64,000 bases of DNA from Flavobacteria bacterium BBFL7 (GTDB taxonomy: Bacteria; Bacteroidota; Bacteroidia; Flavobacteriales; Flavobacteriaceae): positions 2,110,544 through 2,174,543 of the forward strand of contig CH672374.1 of the NCBI GenBank assembly GCA_000153385.1. The letters are read 5' to 3'. A model generated the notes under the pieces. The model saw nothing but the letters and a program-made list of their open reading frames with translations, was not told the origin of the DNA and did not search any database. Below are positions 54,332-62,778 of the stretch, in pieces. The position numbers were made by a program, and so were the translations under genes. The first letter of the stretch is position 1. Every line of letters begins with the position of its first letter.

Positions 54332-54763
54332 ATGTCATTCTCAAGTTTATTTGAATCTGGTGCAAGTGCCAGAAATAAAAGTCATTTTGCAACATTAGTA
54401 AGTATTGCACAATCACACGAAAATGTTAGCGAACAAGAAACTGCGGTTTTAGAGCGTTTTAAGTCTAAGCTGGATATATCTGATTCAGATTACACAGCGA
54501 TTCTTAAAAACCCATCTGCATATCCTGTAACGCCTCCTACAGATAGTGAAGAGCGTATCCAATGGCTGCATGACTTATTTAAAATTGTTTTTGCTGATCA
54601 CGCAATGGATGAAAATGAGCATAAATTATTAAGAAAATATGCTACAGCAATAGGTTATAACGATGTGGACGCTAAATATCTAGTAGATCGTTCAGTTGAG
54701 ATTTTTTCTGGTCATTTAAACCTAGATGATTATAGATATTTATTAAATAAAGATCGTAAGTAA
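54332..54763 (+). CDS. TerB-like protein
   Basis: 143 residues, all-helical. The segment WLHDLFKIVFADHAMDENEHKLLRKYATAIGYNDVDAKYL carries the acidic pattern of TerB/tellurite-resistance-like and DjlA-like domains. TerB-like domains bind divalent metal and often act in stress or envelope systems. No other ter genes are nearby, so tellurite resistance should not be inferred. It converges on the degenerate hybrid kinase gene with 5 bp between stops. Confidence 0.7.
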   Translation: MSFSSLFESGASARNKSHFATLVSIAQSHENVSEQETAVLERFKSKLDISDSDYTAILKNPSAYPVTPPTDSEERIQWLHDLFKIVFADHAMDENEHKLLRKYATAIGYNDVDAKYLVDRSVEIFSGHLNLDDYRYLLNKDRK

Positions 54764-54768
54764 TAGTA

Positions 54769-56301
54769 TTACTTAAACTTTTTCAAATTAAGCCTTTTAT
54801 AGATGGTCTTTAATAACTCATCATCTGTATAAGGCTTTTTTACTACGTCTTTAAATCCGGCTCTGCGATAATCAGCTATGTCTGAAGCAGATGTTTTAGT
54901 CGTTACAGCAAGGATTGGGATTTTCTTATTGTGGTCGTTTGCAAATTCTTTAATAAGACTGATAAGCTCCACCGCATCAACTTGTGATATTGAAGATGAC
55001 ATAAGGATTAAATCATAGTCATCTTTATCGACAGCGTCTAGAAGGTCTTTTGGGTCAGTGAAAACCCGATTGTCAAAATTACCTGTTCCAACTAAAATTT
55101 TTAAAGCGGTCATCTGAGTGACGCTATTATCTTCGGCGATAATGGTTCTAACTTTTTCAGAAAGTTGAATGGTATTGTTTTGATTATCGTCCTCCTTCTT
55201 TTCTTCGACAATTTCTTTGTCGTGAATAGGAAATGCTAGTTTAAGGTTAGCAACCTGTATTGTGCCGCCATTATCTAAAGGTTTAATCAATATTTCACCT
55301 TCCATTAATTGGGCTAATTCTCTCGCAATAGAAAAGCTTAGACCTGTAGTTTTCTCTATATCACCACCGTCAATATTTGTATAAGACTCAATTTCTTCAT
55401 GACTTGTAGAATCAGGAATAATTCCATTATTGTTAATAACCTCTATCCTTAAACTTACTTTATTTGCACGACGTTGATTTTCTTTAATTTTAATTTCAAT
55501 ACTATTCCCTTTGTTGTGTCTTAATGCGTTGTCTACAAAGTTAATAATGATTTGTTCAAAGCGTCTTTTATCACCTATAATAGTCTTAGGTACGTTTTCA
55601 TCAACAGTCAAAAGGATATCAAGGTCTCTAGTCTTATTTGTTGTAGCGTAATTTAAATGAATAGTTTTAAGTAATTGTCTTAAGGAAAAAGGATTGTTTT
55701 CTAAAGATAAAGAGCTATTCTTTAAAATGGATAAATCAATAATGTCATTTAGTATATTTCTTAATTTATCACTTTGGTCTTTTATAGCTTCAACAAGCAT
55801 TTCTTGATCTAAGTTAAGCTCTGTTTTCAATAACATGGATGAAAAGGAGCTTACTAGTGTCAATGGATTACGTAACTCGTGAGAAAAATTTCCAATAAAT
55901 CTATTTTTAAACTCCTCTTTCTCTTTAAGAATCTGGTTTTTAAGTTCTAGTGTTTCTTGGAAAATGATTGACTCATTACGTTTTTGAGCGATAAGTTGAA
56001 CTCGATTATAAAAATCTGTTCCTTCTCTGAAAATAATGACTGCTGTGTCGTCATCATTTTTTATAAAATCTATGTCAAAAATACGATCGTTTAAATGAAC
56101 GCATTCTAATTTAGTATGATTGCTTTCTTCTGTAAAGTAGATATCAATGCCTTCAAAAAAAGGATGAAAATCTTTTATAGATGTATCTTTTTTTAATTCA
56201 AAAAGCTGCTGGTCTGTGGTAAGGATAGTACCTTCTTGATTTATAGAGACAAACTGTAAATCCTTAGTGCTATAATCGCGTTGAAGTTCATGCATTGCCA
56301 T
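54769..56301 (-). CDS. Degenerate hybrid histidine kinase / pseudo-receiver, partner of a small GTPase
   Basis: 510 residues, soluble. A PAS-like N-terminus (about 15-95) precedes a HisKA helix with His141 (GNFSHELRNPLTLV), an ATPase-like domain (N box NFVDNALRHN) and a C-terminal receiver (384-508). The ATPase G1 box, normally DxGxG, reads NNGII (Asn291). In the receiver the acidic pair Glu390/Asp391 and Lys489 are kept, but the phospho-acceptor Asp is Ser435 (DLILMSSSISQ). Phosphotransfer is therefore doubtful, and the protein may act as a scaffold or nucleotide-sensing effector. Its ATG overlaps the GTPase stop by 1 bp. Confidence 0.85.
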   Translation of the reverse strand: MAMHELQRDYSTKDLQFVSINQEGTILTTDQQLFELKKDTSIKDFHPFFEGIDIYFTEESNHTKLECVHLNDRIFDIDFIKNDDDTAVIIFREGTDFYNRVQLIAQKRNESIIFQETLELKNQILKEKEEFKNRFIGNFSHELRNPLTLVSSFSSMLLKTELNLDQEMLVEAIKDQSDKLRNILNDIIDLSILKNSSLSLENNPFSLRQLLKTIHLNYATTNKTRDLDILLTVDENVPKTIIGDKRRFEQIIINFVDNALRHNKGNSIEIKIKENQRRANKVSLRIEVINNNGIIPDSTSHEEIESYTNIDGGDIEKTTGLSFSIARELAQLMEGEILIKPLDNGGTIQVANLKLAFPIHDKEIVEEKKEDDNQNNTIQLSEKVRTIIAEDNSVTQMTALKILVGTGNFDNRVFTDPKDLLDAVDKDDYDLILMSSSISQVDAVELISLIKEFANDHNKKIPILAVTTKTSASDIADYRRAGFKDVVKKPYTDDELLKTIYKRLNLKKFK

Positions 56302-56780
56302 TATATTAGAAGTTTTGCAATTTTTTCAAATAGACGTGCTACATTGTTACCTTCTTTTGCACTTACCAGCATATCTAGAAAGTCTAATTCTTCTTTCTTT
56401 TCAGATATACTTCCCTTAGGTAAAAGGTCAGACTTGTTTCCAATACTAATGATGGGTACATCATTGAAATTATCTTTCAGATAATTTTTTTGAGATTCAA
56501 TATTTATATAAGTAGCAGGACGAGTAACGTCACATACAAAGATGAAACCGTGTGTACCTAAAAGGTACGCCTTTCTGATTTCTTCAATATCATCAGTTCC
56601 CTCGGTATCCCAAAGAATTAAATTTACTTCCTTATGGTCTACATGAACAGTTTTTTTAAGGATATGAACGCCTATAGTAACTTTATAGTCTGCAGAGAAA
56701 ACATCCTCCACAAAACGTCTTATAAGAGAAGTCTTCCCAACTCCAAAATGTCCTACGATGACGATTTTTTTTGATATCAT
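56301..56780 (-). CDS. Ras/Rab-like small GTPase
   Basis: 159 residues from the ATG at 56780, one base after the previous gene's stop; an ATG at 56807 would overlap that gene. All five G motifs are present: G1 GHFGVGKTS (10-18), G2 Thr35, G3 WDTEGTD (57-63), G4 GNKSD and G5 SAKEG. This is the eukaryote-like Ras/Rab superfamily. The residue matching Ras Gln61 is Thr62, so intrinsic GTP hydrolysis may be slow or need a partner. There is no lipidation cysteine at the C-terminus. It sits in a four-gene cassette with a coiled-coil protein, a probable partner protein and a degenerate hybrid kinase. Confidence 0.9.
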   Translation of the reverse strand: MISKKIVIVGHFGVGKTSLIRRFVEDVFSADYKVTIGVHILKKTVHVDHKEVNLILWDTEGTDDIEEIRKAYLLGTHGFIFVCDVTRPATYINIESQKNYLKDNFNDVPIISIGNKSDLLPKGSISEKKEELDFLDMLVSAKEGNNVARLFEKIAKLLI

Positions 56781-56781
56781 A

Positions 56782-57609
56782 TTATTGGTTACTGAATTTA
56801 AGGGCACTATACCTGGTTAATAGTAATTCTTCTAGTGCTTCTTTAGAATCTAATAGATCCTTTTTATTTATTTCTTGTGAGACTTCTAGGTTAAAATTCT
56901 CTAACTCATTTTCTAGAGTCTCTGTAAATGTACCACTTACGGCTGTTGCAATATAATATTTATGGAAATTATGTAAGTGTATCTCATATAAATCATACTC
57001 AATGGACTGTAAATCGTGATTAGATTGTTTAAATGCGTCTTCAACAAAACCTTTAATGGCTGTTAGCATTCCACTTATCATATCTTGATCCACAGTTTCT
57101 TTTAAATGAAAACTTCCAATTAAAATACCAGATCCTTTTTCAATGACAAAGACCTGTTCAACTTTTGCATTTCCTAAGTCGCTTATGATGATTTCGTTTT
57201 CACTCACACCAGTAAAAATCGATTTCATTTTGCGTTTAAGGCCTTGAATTGATAAAGTGTCTTTGGCAGTTTTATTTACTTGTTCAGAAAGTACTTTAAT
57301 CTCTTGAGATATATACTTTTTAATCATTTTACCTAAAATAGGATAAAGCGCCTCTACAACTTCATCCTTAGAATTCTTAATTTGAACCTTTAATGATTCA
57401 GTAATTACTGGGCCTAAATCCTTAGGTATGTTTTTAGAGAATTCCTCTAATTCTTCCTTGATTATAGGAGTAACTTTTTCAGAAAGCCTATGGCGTTCCC
57501 TTAAAATTTCTTCTAGAACATTAATTTTATGAGTAATACTTTCAGCGTATTCTCTATCATCTGTGAGTAAGATGGTTTTTAATAACGCCAGCTTTTCATC
57601 CTCGGTCAT
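56782..57609 (-). CDS. GTPase-partner protein resembling the N-terminal region of cyanobacterial OmpA-like proteins
   Basis: 275 residues. The first ~140 are amphipathic and helical (coiled coil, IKEELEEFSKNIP ... YPILGKMIKKYISQEI). The rest is an alpha/beta domain (KVEQVFVIEKGSGILIGSFHL, MISGMLTAIKGFVEDAF, YDLYEIHLHNFHKYYIATAVSG) with the layout of roadblock/longin-type GTPase-binding folds. From memory, a similar region precedes OmpA domains in cyanobacterial proteins encoded beside small GTPases; here the OmpA domain is absent. A GTPase regulator or effector role, like MglB for MglA, is inferred from fold and order only. Confidence 0.6.
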   Translation of the reverse strand: MTEDEKLALLKTILLTDDREYAESITHKINVLEEILRERHRLSEKVTPIIKEELEEFSKNIPKDLGPVITESLKVQIKNSKDEVVEALYPILGKMIKKYISQEIKVLSEQVNKTAKDTLSIQGLKRKMKSIFTGVSENEIIISDLGNAKVEQVFVIEKGSGILIGSFHLKETVDQDMISGMLTAIKGFVEDAFKQSNHDLQSIEYDLYEIHLHNFHKYYIATAVSGTFTETLENELENFNLEVSQEINKKDLLDSKEALEELLLTRYSALKFSNQ

Positions 57610-57624
57610 GGCGGTATTTTGTTA

Positions 57625-57984
57625 TTAAGCTTTGATTTTTTTACCTAACTCTATCAGTGCTTCACCTAGCATGTCTCTGCTTGTTTTCTCATCCTCTATT
57701 GTGTCTAAACGATCTTCTAATTTGTTTTCTAAATCAGTGATGCGAATGTTTAAATCTGTAGAAAGGCTGTCAATGCTTTTACTAAGCTCGTCACGAGTTT
57801 CATCTATAAAGCTTTGTAATTCTTTTTTCTTTTTTAACAAGTCAGCTTTAAGCTCATCAAACTCAGTGTTGTACTGTTGAATGTTTTCTCCAAAAATGAG
57901 GTTTTTTATGGCCTCTATTTTTGAGTTGCTATCTACACCTTCAGTTGCAGCATTTTGGGTTTCAGATATTTTACTCATTTTCAT
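57625..57984 (-). CDS. Short coiled-coil protein, first gene of the small-GTPase cassette
   Basis: 119 residues, nearly all charged heptads (ELKADLLKKKKELQSFIDETRDELSKSIDSLSTDLNIRITDLENKLEDRLDTIEDEK). The N-terminal segment KIEAIKNLIFGENIQQYNTEFDEL resembles the start of GTPase-associated coiled-coil proteins. No catalytic motif is present. It ends 15 bp before the next gene and probably leads the operon; a one-mismatch -7 element (TATTTTTA, minus strand) lies at 58000-58007. The start could also be the ATG two codons later (57978). Confidence 0.6.
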   Translation of the reverse strand: MKMSKISETQNAATEGVDSNSKIEAIKNLIFGENIQQYNTEFDELKADLLKKKKELQSFIDETRDELSKSIDSLSTDLNIRITDLENKLEDRLDTIEDEKTSRDMLGEALIELGKKIKA

Positions 57985-58018
57985 TTCTCATTTGAGAAGT
58001 AAAAATACTAGAAAAATA

Positions 58019-59029
58019 TTACTTATCGTGTTTTTGAATGAATTCCTCTAATTTAGCGACCATGTTTTTACTTCCACAGAAAAAAGGAACTCGTTGATGT
58101 AGCTCTGTAGGTTTTAAATCCATAATGCGAGTATGCCCGTCACTAGCGGTTCCACCAGCCTGTTCGGCAATAAAAGCCATCGGATTACATTCATATAACA
58201 GGCGCAGTTTTCCGTTAGATGCTTTGGCACTTTGAGGATACATGTAAATACCACCTTTTATCATGTTTCTATGAATATCAGACACTAAGCTACCGATATA
58301 ACGACTGGTGTATGGCCTATCGCCTTCTTCCTGCTGGCAGTATTTAATATAGTCTTTAACACCTTGAGGGAAATGATTATAATTTCCTTCATTCACACTA
58401 TAGATATTTCCATCTTCAGAAAAAGTCATGTTAGGATGTGATAAATAATAAGTACCTAAAGCAGGATTAAGTGTAAAACCATTAACACCATGACCAGTTG
58501 TGTAAACTAGCATTGTTGATGTACCATAAACGATGTAGCCAGCAGCAACTTGTAAATTCCCAGGCTGTAAAAAATCTTCTAATTGAACAGGAGTTCCTAC
58601 AGGTGTTACACGTCTATAAATGGAAAATATCGTTCCTACAGATACATTAACATCAATATTTGAACTACCATCTAGTGGATCCATTAAAACCACATATTTA
58701 TTACTATGGTTTTCTTTATGTCCTTCTATAGTTATAAAGTCATCATTTTCTTCACTTGCGATTCCACAAACAATTTCACGATTAGTTAAAGTCCTGATGA
58801 ACGTGTCGTTTGCTAATACGTCCAACTTCTGTTGATCTTCACCTTGCGTATTAATCTCTCCTGCACTACCTGTAATATCAACTAGTCCAGCTTTATTAAC
58901 TTCGTGATTGACCATTTTAGCAGCAAGCCTTATAGAGTTGATAAGTCTAGAAAGTTCTCCGCTAGAATATTGAAACTCGGATTGATTTTCGATAATAAAT
59001 TCGCCTAAAGTTTGATTTTTACGTGCCAT
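58019..59029 (-). CDS. fbp: Fructose-1,6-bisphosphatase class I
   Basis: 336 residues, a normal size. Class I signatures are present: [10 protein letters not shown], the metal-site motif [41 protein letters not shown], and [17 protein letters not shown]. The enzyme performs the committed step of gluconeogenesis and would supply fructose-6-phosphate to pgi. It is a single gene, divergent from the acetyltransferase-aspartate kinase pair, a gene order I recall as usual in flavobacteria. Confidence 0.97.
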   Translation of the reverse strand: MARKNQTLGEFIIENQSEFQYSSGELSRLINSIRLAAKMVNHEVNKAGLVDITGSAGEINTQGEDQQKLDVLANDTFIRTLTNREIVCGIASEENDDFITIEGHKENHSNKYVVLMDPLDGSSNIDVNVSVGTIFSIYRRVTPVGTPVQLEDFLQPGNLQVAAGYIVYGTSTMLVYTTGHGVNGFTLNPALGTYYLSHPNMTFSEDGNIYSVNEGNYNHFPQGVKDYIKYCQQEEGDRPYTSRYIGSLVSDIHRNMIKGGIYMYPQSAKASNGKLRLLYECNPMAFIAEQAGGTASDGHTRIMDLKPTELHQRVPFFCGSKNMVAKLEEFIQKHDK

Positions 59030-59147
59030 GTTGGTTTGAGGTGTGTTGCAAATATCCTAAAATAATCTCCATACCTATAACGATGTAGTAAGATAGTTTT
59101 AAGAATTTGTATAAAACTCTATTATATATTTACTAATTCTTAATATT

Positions 59148-59633
59148 ATGATACAGATAAAAGAAGCCGAAGTTAAGGATTACCCAAGAGTTTTAGAATT
59201 AATTCAAGAGCTAGCCGTTTTTGAAAAGGAACCTGAAGCTGTTGAGGTTACCGTTGACGAGTTAATTAAAAATGGATGTAGTGAACATCCTTTGTTTAAG
59301 TGTTTTGTAGCCCTTTATAAAGATAAAATAGAAGGAATTGCATTATGCTACCCTAGATTTTCAACATGGAAAGGAAAAACAATACATCTCGAGGATCTAA
59401 TTGTAACGCACCGATTGAGAGGTAAAGGTCTAGGTAAAGCATTATATAATCAGGTGATGAAATATGCATATGATGAAAAAGTGCGACGTGTTGAATGGGT
59501 GGTGTTAGACTGGAATAATGGAGCAATAGAATTTTATAAAAATACGGGCGCGACTATATTAGAAGATTGGCATCTCGCTCAGATGGATGAAGAATCGTTA
59601 CGTAATTATATTTTAAGAAATGAAGATATTTAA
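59148..59633 (+). CDS. GNAT-family N-acetyltransferase
   Basis: 161 residues of the GNAT fold with the acetyl-CoA motif A VTHRLRGKGLGKALYNQVMKYA and motif B VVLDWNNGAIEFYKNTGATILEDW. It resembles diamine/thialysine acetyltransferases (SSAT-like: YFRISTWKGK-type segment PRFSTWKGKTIHLEDLIV). The substrate is a small amine or an amino acid with a basic side chain, by analogy. It overlaps the aspartate kinase gene by 14 bp. Confidence 0.88.
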   Translation: MIQIKEAEVKDYPRVLELIQELAVFEKEPEAVEVTVDELIKNGCSEHPLFKCFVALYKDKIEGIALCYPRFSTWKGKTIHLEDLIVTHRLRGKGLGKALYNQVMKYAYDEKVRRVEWVVLDWNNGAIEFYKNTGATILEDWHLAQMDEESLRNYILRNEDI

Positions 59634-60900
59634 ATTTGGTGGTGCATCAGTAAAAGATGCTGACGGTGTACGTAACGTCGTGCAGGTAGTGCAAACTATG
59701 GGTTTTGATGGTTTGGGAATTGTAGTGTCTGCCATGGGTAAGATGACTAATGCATTAGAAGATATAATTACGCATTATCAAAAAAATGATAATTCATACC
59801 TAAGTATGATTGATGCATTATTTTCTAAACATCTAGATATAGTTGTAGAACTAGAAAGTAATGGAGCTAGTGAAGATGTTTTAGTACGCTTCCGCGAAAG
59901 CGAACTTAAAAAAGAGCTCAAGGCGACAATAGAGTCTTTGAAAGGTACCATGTTGCGCAATCAAAGTAAAAACCATGCTTTTATATATGATCAGGTGGTA
60001 AGTCATGGAGAATTACTTTCCACAATGATTGTGGCTAGCTATTTTAATGCTCATCATATACCGGTACAATGGATGGATGCTCGTCAATTAATCAAGACCG
60101 ATCAAAAATATAGAGATGCTGCGGTTGATTGGAAAGAAACTGAAAAGGCAATAAAAAGTAATTGCTCAGGTAAATTATTTTTAACACAAGGATTTATTGG
60201 TGCTGATGAAAATGGATTTACCACCACATTAGGTAGAGAAGGAAGTGATTATACAGCTGCCATTCTTGCCTATGCACTAGATGCTACACATGTAACGATA
60301 TGGAAAGACGTACCTGGTGTATTAAATGGTGATCCACGTGTTTTTGATAATACTGTATTATTAGAGCAAATATCATATCGTGAGGCAATTGAATTAGCGT
60401 TTTATGGTGCTAGTGTAATTCACCCTAAAACGTTACAACCTCTTCAAGGTAAGCAAATTGAATTGCGAGTAAAGTCTTTTTTAAATCCTAAAGCACAAGG
60501 TACGGTCATTAAGGAAGGTGATGCGCTACAGCCTATGACGCCATGTTATATCGTGCGTAACAATTTGGTTTTTTTAGAAATATCTGCACGTGATTTTAGT
60601 TTTATAGGTGAACATAATATTAGTGATATATTTCATCGATTGAGTGAAAGTAAAATGCAAGTAGGGTTGCTTCAAAACTCTGCAATTAGTTTTACAATTT
60701 GTGTTGAAGATAAGTATAACAAGTTAGCCGAATTGCTAGAAGGTCTAGAGGCAAGGTATAAGGTGAATGCTGTAACTGATGTCTCTCTCTACACAATTAG
60801 ACATCATAGTGATAATGCGATTGAATCGATTGAAAACGGTAAGGATGTACTTTTAAGACAGCGCACACAAGAAACTTTACAACTAGTCGTTAAGGGATAA
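59620..60900 (+). CDS. Aspartate kinase
   Basis: 426 residues. The kinase N-terminus MKIFKFGGASVKDADGVRNV, the GAEGSDYTA-like LGREGSDYTAA and KDVPGVLNGDPRVF are typical. The C-terminal part holds reduced ACT-type regulation (about 300-400). It phosphorylates aspartate, the first step towards lysine, threonine and methionine. Its start lies within the acetyltransferase gene (14-bp overlap). A one-mismatch palindrome at 59887-59902 encodes RFRES; its change is synonymous. Confidence 0.93.
   Translation: MKIFKFGGASVKDADGVRNVVQVVQTMGFDGLGIVVSAMGKMTNALEDIITHYQKNDNSYLSMIDALFSKHLDIVVELESNGASEDVLVRFRESELKKELKATIESLKGTMLRNQSKNHAFIYDQVVSHGELLSTMIVASYFNAHHIPVQWMDARQLIKTDQKYRDAAVDWKETEKAIKSNCSGKLFLTQGFIGADENGFTTTLGREGSDYTAAILAYALDATHVTIWKDVPGVLNGDPRVFDNTVLLEQISYREAIELAFYGASVIHPKTLQPLQGKQIELRVKSFLNPKAQGTVIKEGDALQPMTPCYIVRNNLVFLEISARDFSFIGEHNISDIFHRLSESKMQVGLLQNSAISFTICVEDKYNKLAELLEGLEARYKVNAVTDVSLYTIRHHSDNAIESIENGKDVLLRQRTQETLQLVVKG
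59887..59902. repeat. CGCTTTCGCGAAAGCG palindrome, copy 15 (1 mismatch)
   Basis: Inside the aspartate kinase gene as CGCTTCCGCGAAAGCG, read as Arg-Phe-Arg-Glu-Ser. The T-to-C change keeps Phe. Confidence 0.85.
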
Positions 60901-60923
60901 AGTTAAGCAGTTATCATTTGTAC

Positions 60924-60931
60924 TATATTTG
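60924..60931 (+). promoter_or_regulatory. Bacteroidota -7 element (TATATTTG) of the OlsF-type gene
   Basis: Matches TAnnTTTG, 24 bp before the ATG at 60956. It indicates transcription separate from aspartate kinase. Confidence 0.4.
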
Positions 60932-60955
60932 TACTTCTACTATCTAAATTAAAGA

Positions 60956-62776
60956 ATGGGTCTGGTAACAGCAAAAGAGGTCGCAAAAGCGATTCATATA
61001 GATAAATATGGTTTTCTAGGCACTTTTGGTGGCTGGTCACTTATGAAACTATTGCGCATATCAAAGCTCAATAAACTATACAATCGACACAAGCATTTAA
61101 AAGACGTAAAGTTTTTAACGGCATTACTGGAAGACTTACAAATAGAGTTTGAGATTCCCGAGGAAGACTTAAGAAGAATACCTAAAACAGGTGCCTTTAT
61201 AACTACTTCTAATCATCCATTAGGAGGAATAGATGGTATTCTTTTAATGAAACTATTGCTGGATAAAAGGCCTGATTATAAGATTATAGCAAACTTTTTA
61301 TTGCATAGAATAGAGCCTTTAAAGCCATTTATTATGCCTGTTAATCCTTTTGAGGATCGCAAGGATGTAAAGTCATCAACTGCTGGTTTTATGCAGGCTA
61401 TAAGACATCTTAAAAGTGATATGCCTTTAGGTATTTTTCCGGCAGGTGAAGTTTCTACTTATAATGATGGTAAGTTAGTTGTTGATAAACCATGGGAAGA
61501 AGCAGCTATGAAATTAATTCAACGTGCAGAAGTGCCTGTTATTCCAATTTACTTTCATGCAAAAAACAGTAGGTTATTCTATCGACTAGCAAAAATTTCA
61601 GACACCTTTAGAACCGCAAAACTACCTTCAGAAACATTAACACAGAAAAGACGTGTCATTAAGGTGCGTATCGGTAATGCAATATCAGTTAAAGATCAAA
61701 AGGAACACGTAAGTCTATCAAGCTTTACAGAGTTTTTAAGACGTAAAACTTATATGCTTTCTAAGGCATATGATAAAGAGTCTACAAAACTTAAGGATAT
61801 ACCTAAGACGATTAAGCTTCCTAAAAGTCCTAAGAAAATTATCCAACAAGTTGATCCGGCCAAAATGATTAAAGAAGTCGATCAATTAAGAAGTAATGAT
61901 AAACGCCTTCTACAATCTAAAAACTATGAAGTGTTTCTCGCAAAAAGCGATAAGATGCCTCATGTAATGACAGAAATAGGAAGATTACGGGAGATAACAT
62001 TTAGAAAGATAGGTGAAGGTACTAATAAGGCCATCGACTTAGATCATTATGATAATTACTATCATCAAATGTTCTTATGGGATAACGAGGCAAAAGCAGT
62101 CGCTGGAGCTTACCGTATGGGAATGGGTAGTGAGATATATAAAGCTCGAGGAATAGAAGGTTTTTATCTAAATGAACTATTTAAATTTGAACCAGAGCTT
62201 TTCAAAATGATGAATCAGTCCATCGAGATGGGTCGAGCTTTTATCATACCAGAGTATCAACTTAAACCGATGCCTTTATTTCTTTTATGGAAAGGTATTG
62301 TGCATTGTACATTACGTTTTCCAGAGCATAAATATCTTATCGGTGGAGTAAGTATTAGTAATAAATTTTCTAATTTCTCAAAATCATTAATGATTGAGTT
62401 TATGAAAAGTAATTATTATGATCCATACATTGCTCAATATATAACGCCTAAACAAGAATTTAAGGTAAAACTAGAAGATGCGGATAAGGATTTTATATTT
62501 GATGAATCTGAGGCAGATTTAAATAAATTTGATCGACTGATAGATGAATTAGAACCTAACGAATTGCGTTTACCAGTTCTCATTAAAAAGTATGTCAAAC
62601 AAAATGCAAAAGTAATTGCTTTTAATGTTGATCCTTTATTCAACAATGCTATCGATGGGTTAATGTATATACGTATCGCAGACTTACCCGAAAGTACGGT
62701 AAAACCAGTCATGGAAGAATTTCAGGCAGAGATGGAAGCTAAGTATTTTAGAGATAACGAGGATAGCGAAGAGTAG
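60956..62776 (+). CDS. OlsF-type bifunctional acyltransferase (PlsC domain + GNAT N-acyltransferase)
   Basis: 606 residues with two enzymes fused. The N-terminal half is a PlsC-like O-acyltransferase with TSNHPLGGIDG (His87...Asp93, one residue longer than the usual HX4D) and FPAGEVSTY. The C-terminal half (about 310-560) is the OlsB-like N-acyltransferase (EIGRLREITFRKIGEGTNKAIDLDHYDNYYHQMFLWDN, GRAFIIPEYQ, IGGVSISNKF). In Flavobacterium and Serratia the fused OlsF makes ornithine lipids; in other Bacteroidota the same domains make glycine lipids, so the amino acid is not certain. It acts at the inner membrane. Confidence 0.85.
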   Translation: MGLVTAKEVAKAIHIDKYGFLGTFGGWSLMKLLRISKLNKLYNRHKHLKDVKFLTALLEDLQIEFEIPEEDLRRIPKTGAFITTSNHPLGGIDGILLMKLLLDKRPDYKIIANFLLHRIEPLKPFIMPVNPFEDRKDVKSSTAGFMQAIRHLKSDMPLGIFPAGEVSTYNDGKLVVDKPWEEAAMKLIQRAEVPVIPIYFHAKNSRLFYRLAKISDTFRTAKLPSETLTQKRRVIKVRIGNAISVKDQKEHVSLSSFTEFLRRKTYMLSKAYDKESTKLKDIPKTIKLPKSPKKIIQQVDPAKMIKEVDQLRSNDKRLLQSKNYEVFLAKSDKMPHVMTEIGRLREITFRKIGEGTNKAIDLDHYDNYYHQMFLWDNEAKAVAGAYRMGMGSEIYKARGIEGFYLNELFKFEPELFKMMNQSIEMGRAFIIPEYQLKPMPLFLLWKGIVHCTLRFPEHKYLIGGVSISNKFSNFSKSLMIEFMKSNYYDPYIAQYITPKQEFKVKLEDADKDFIFDESEADLNKFDRLIDELEPNELRLPVLIKKYVKQNAKVIAFNVDPLFNNAIDGLMYIRIADLPESTVKPVMEEFQAEMEAKYFRDNEDSEE

Positions 62777-62778
62777 CC

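Noticed and set aside
54332-54763. Tellurite-resistance gene cluster
   Set aside because: Only a single TerB-like domain is present; no TerC, TerD or TerZ-type gene is nearby.
54758-54774. Inverted repeat AAGTAAT-AGT-ATTACTT between the TerB-like and hybrid kinase genes
   Set aside because: Short, AT-only apart from one pair, without a T-run; it overlaps both gene ends and could arise by chance.
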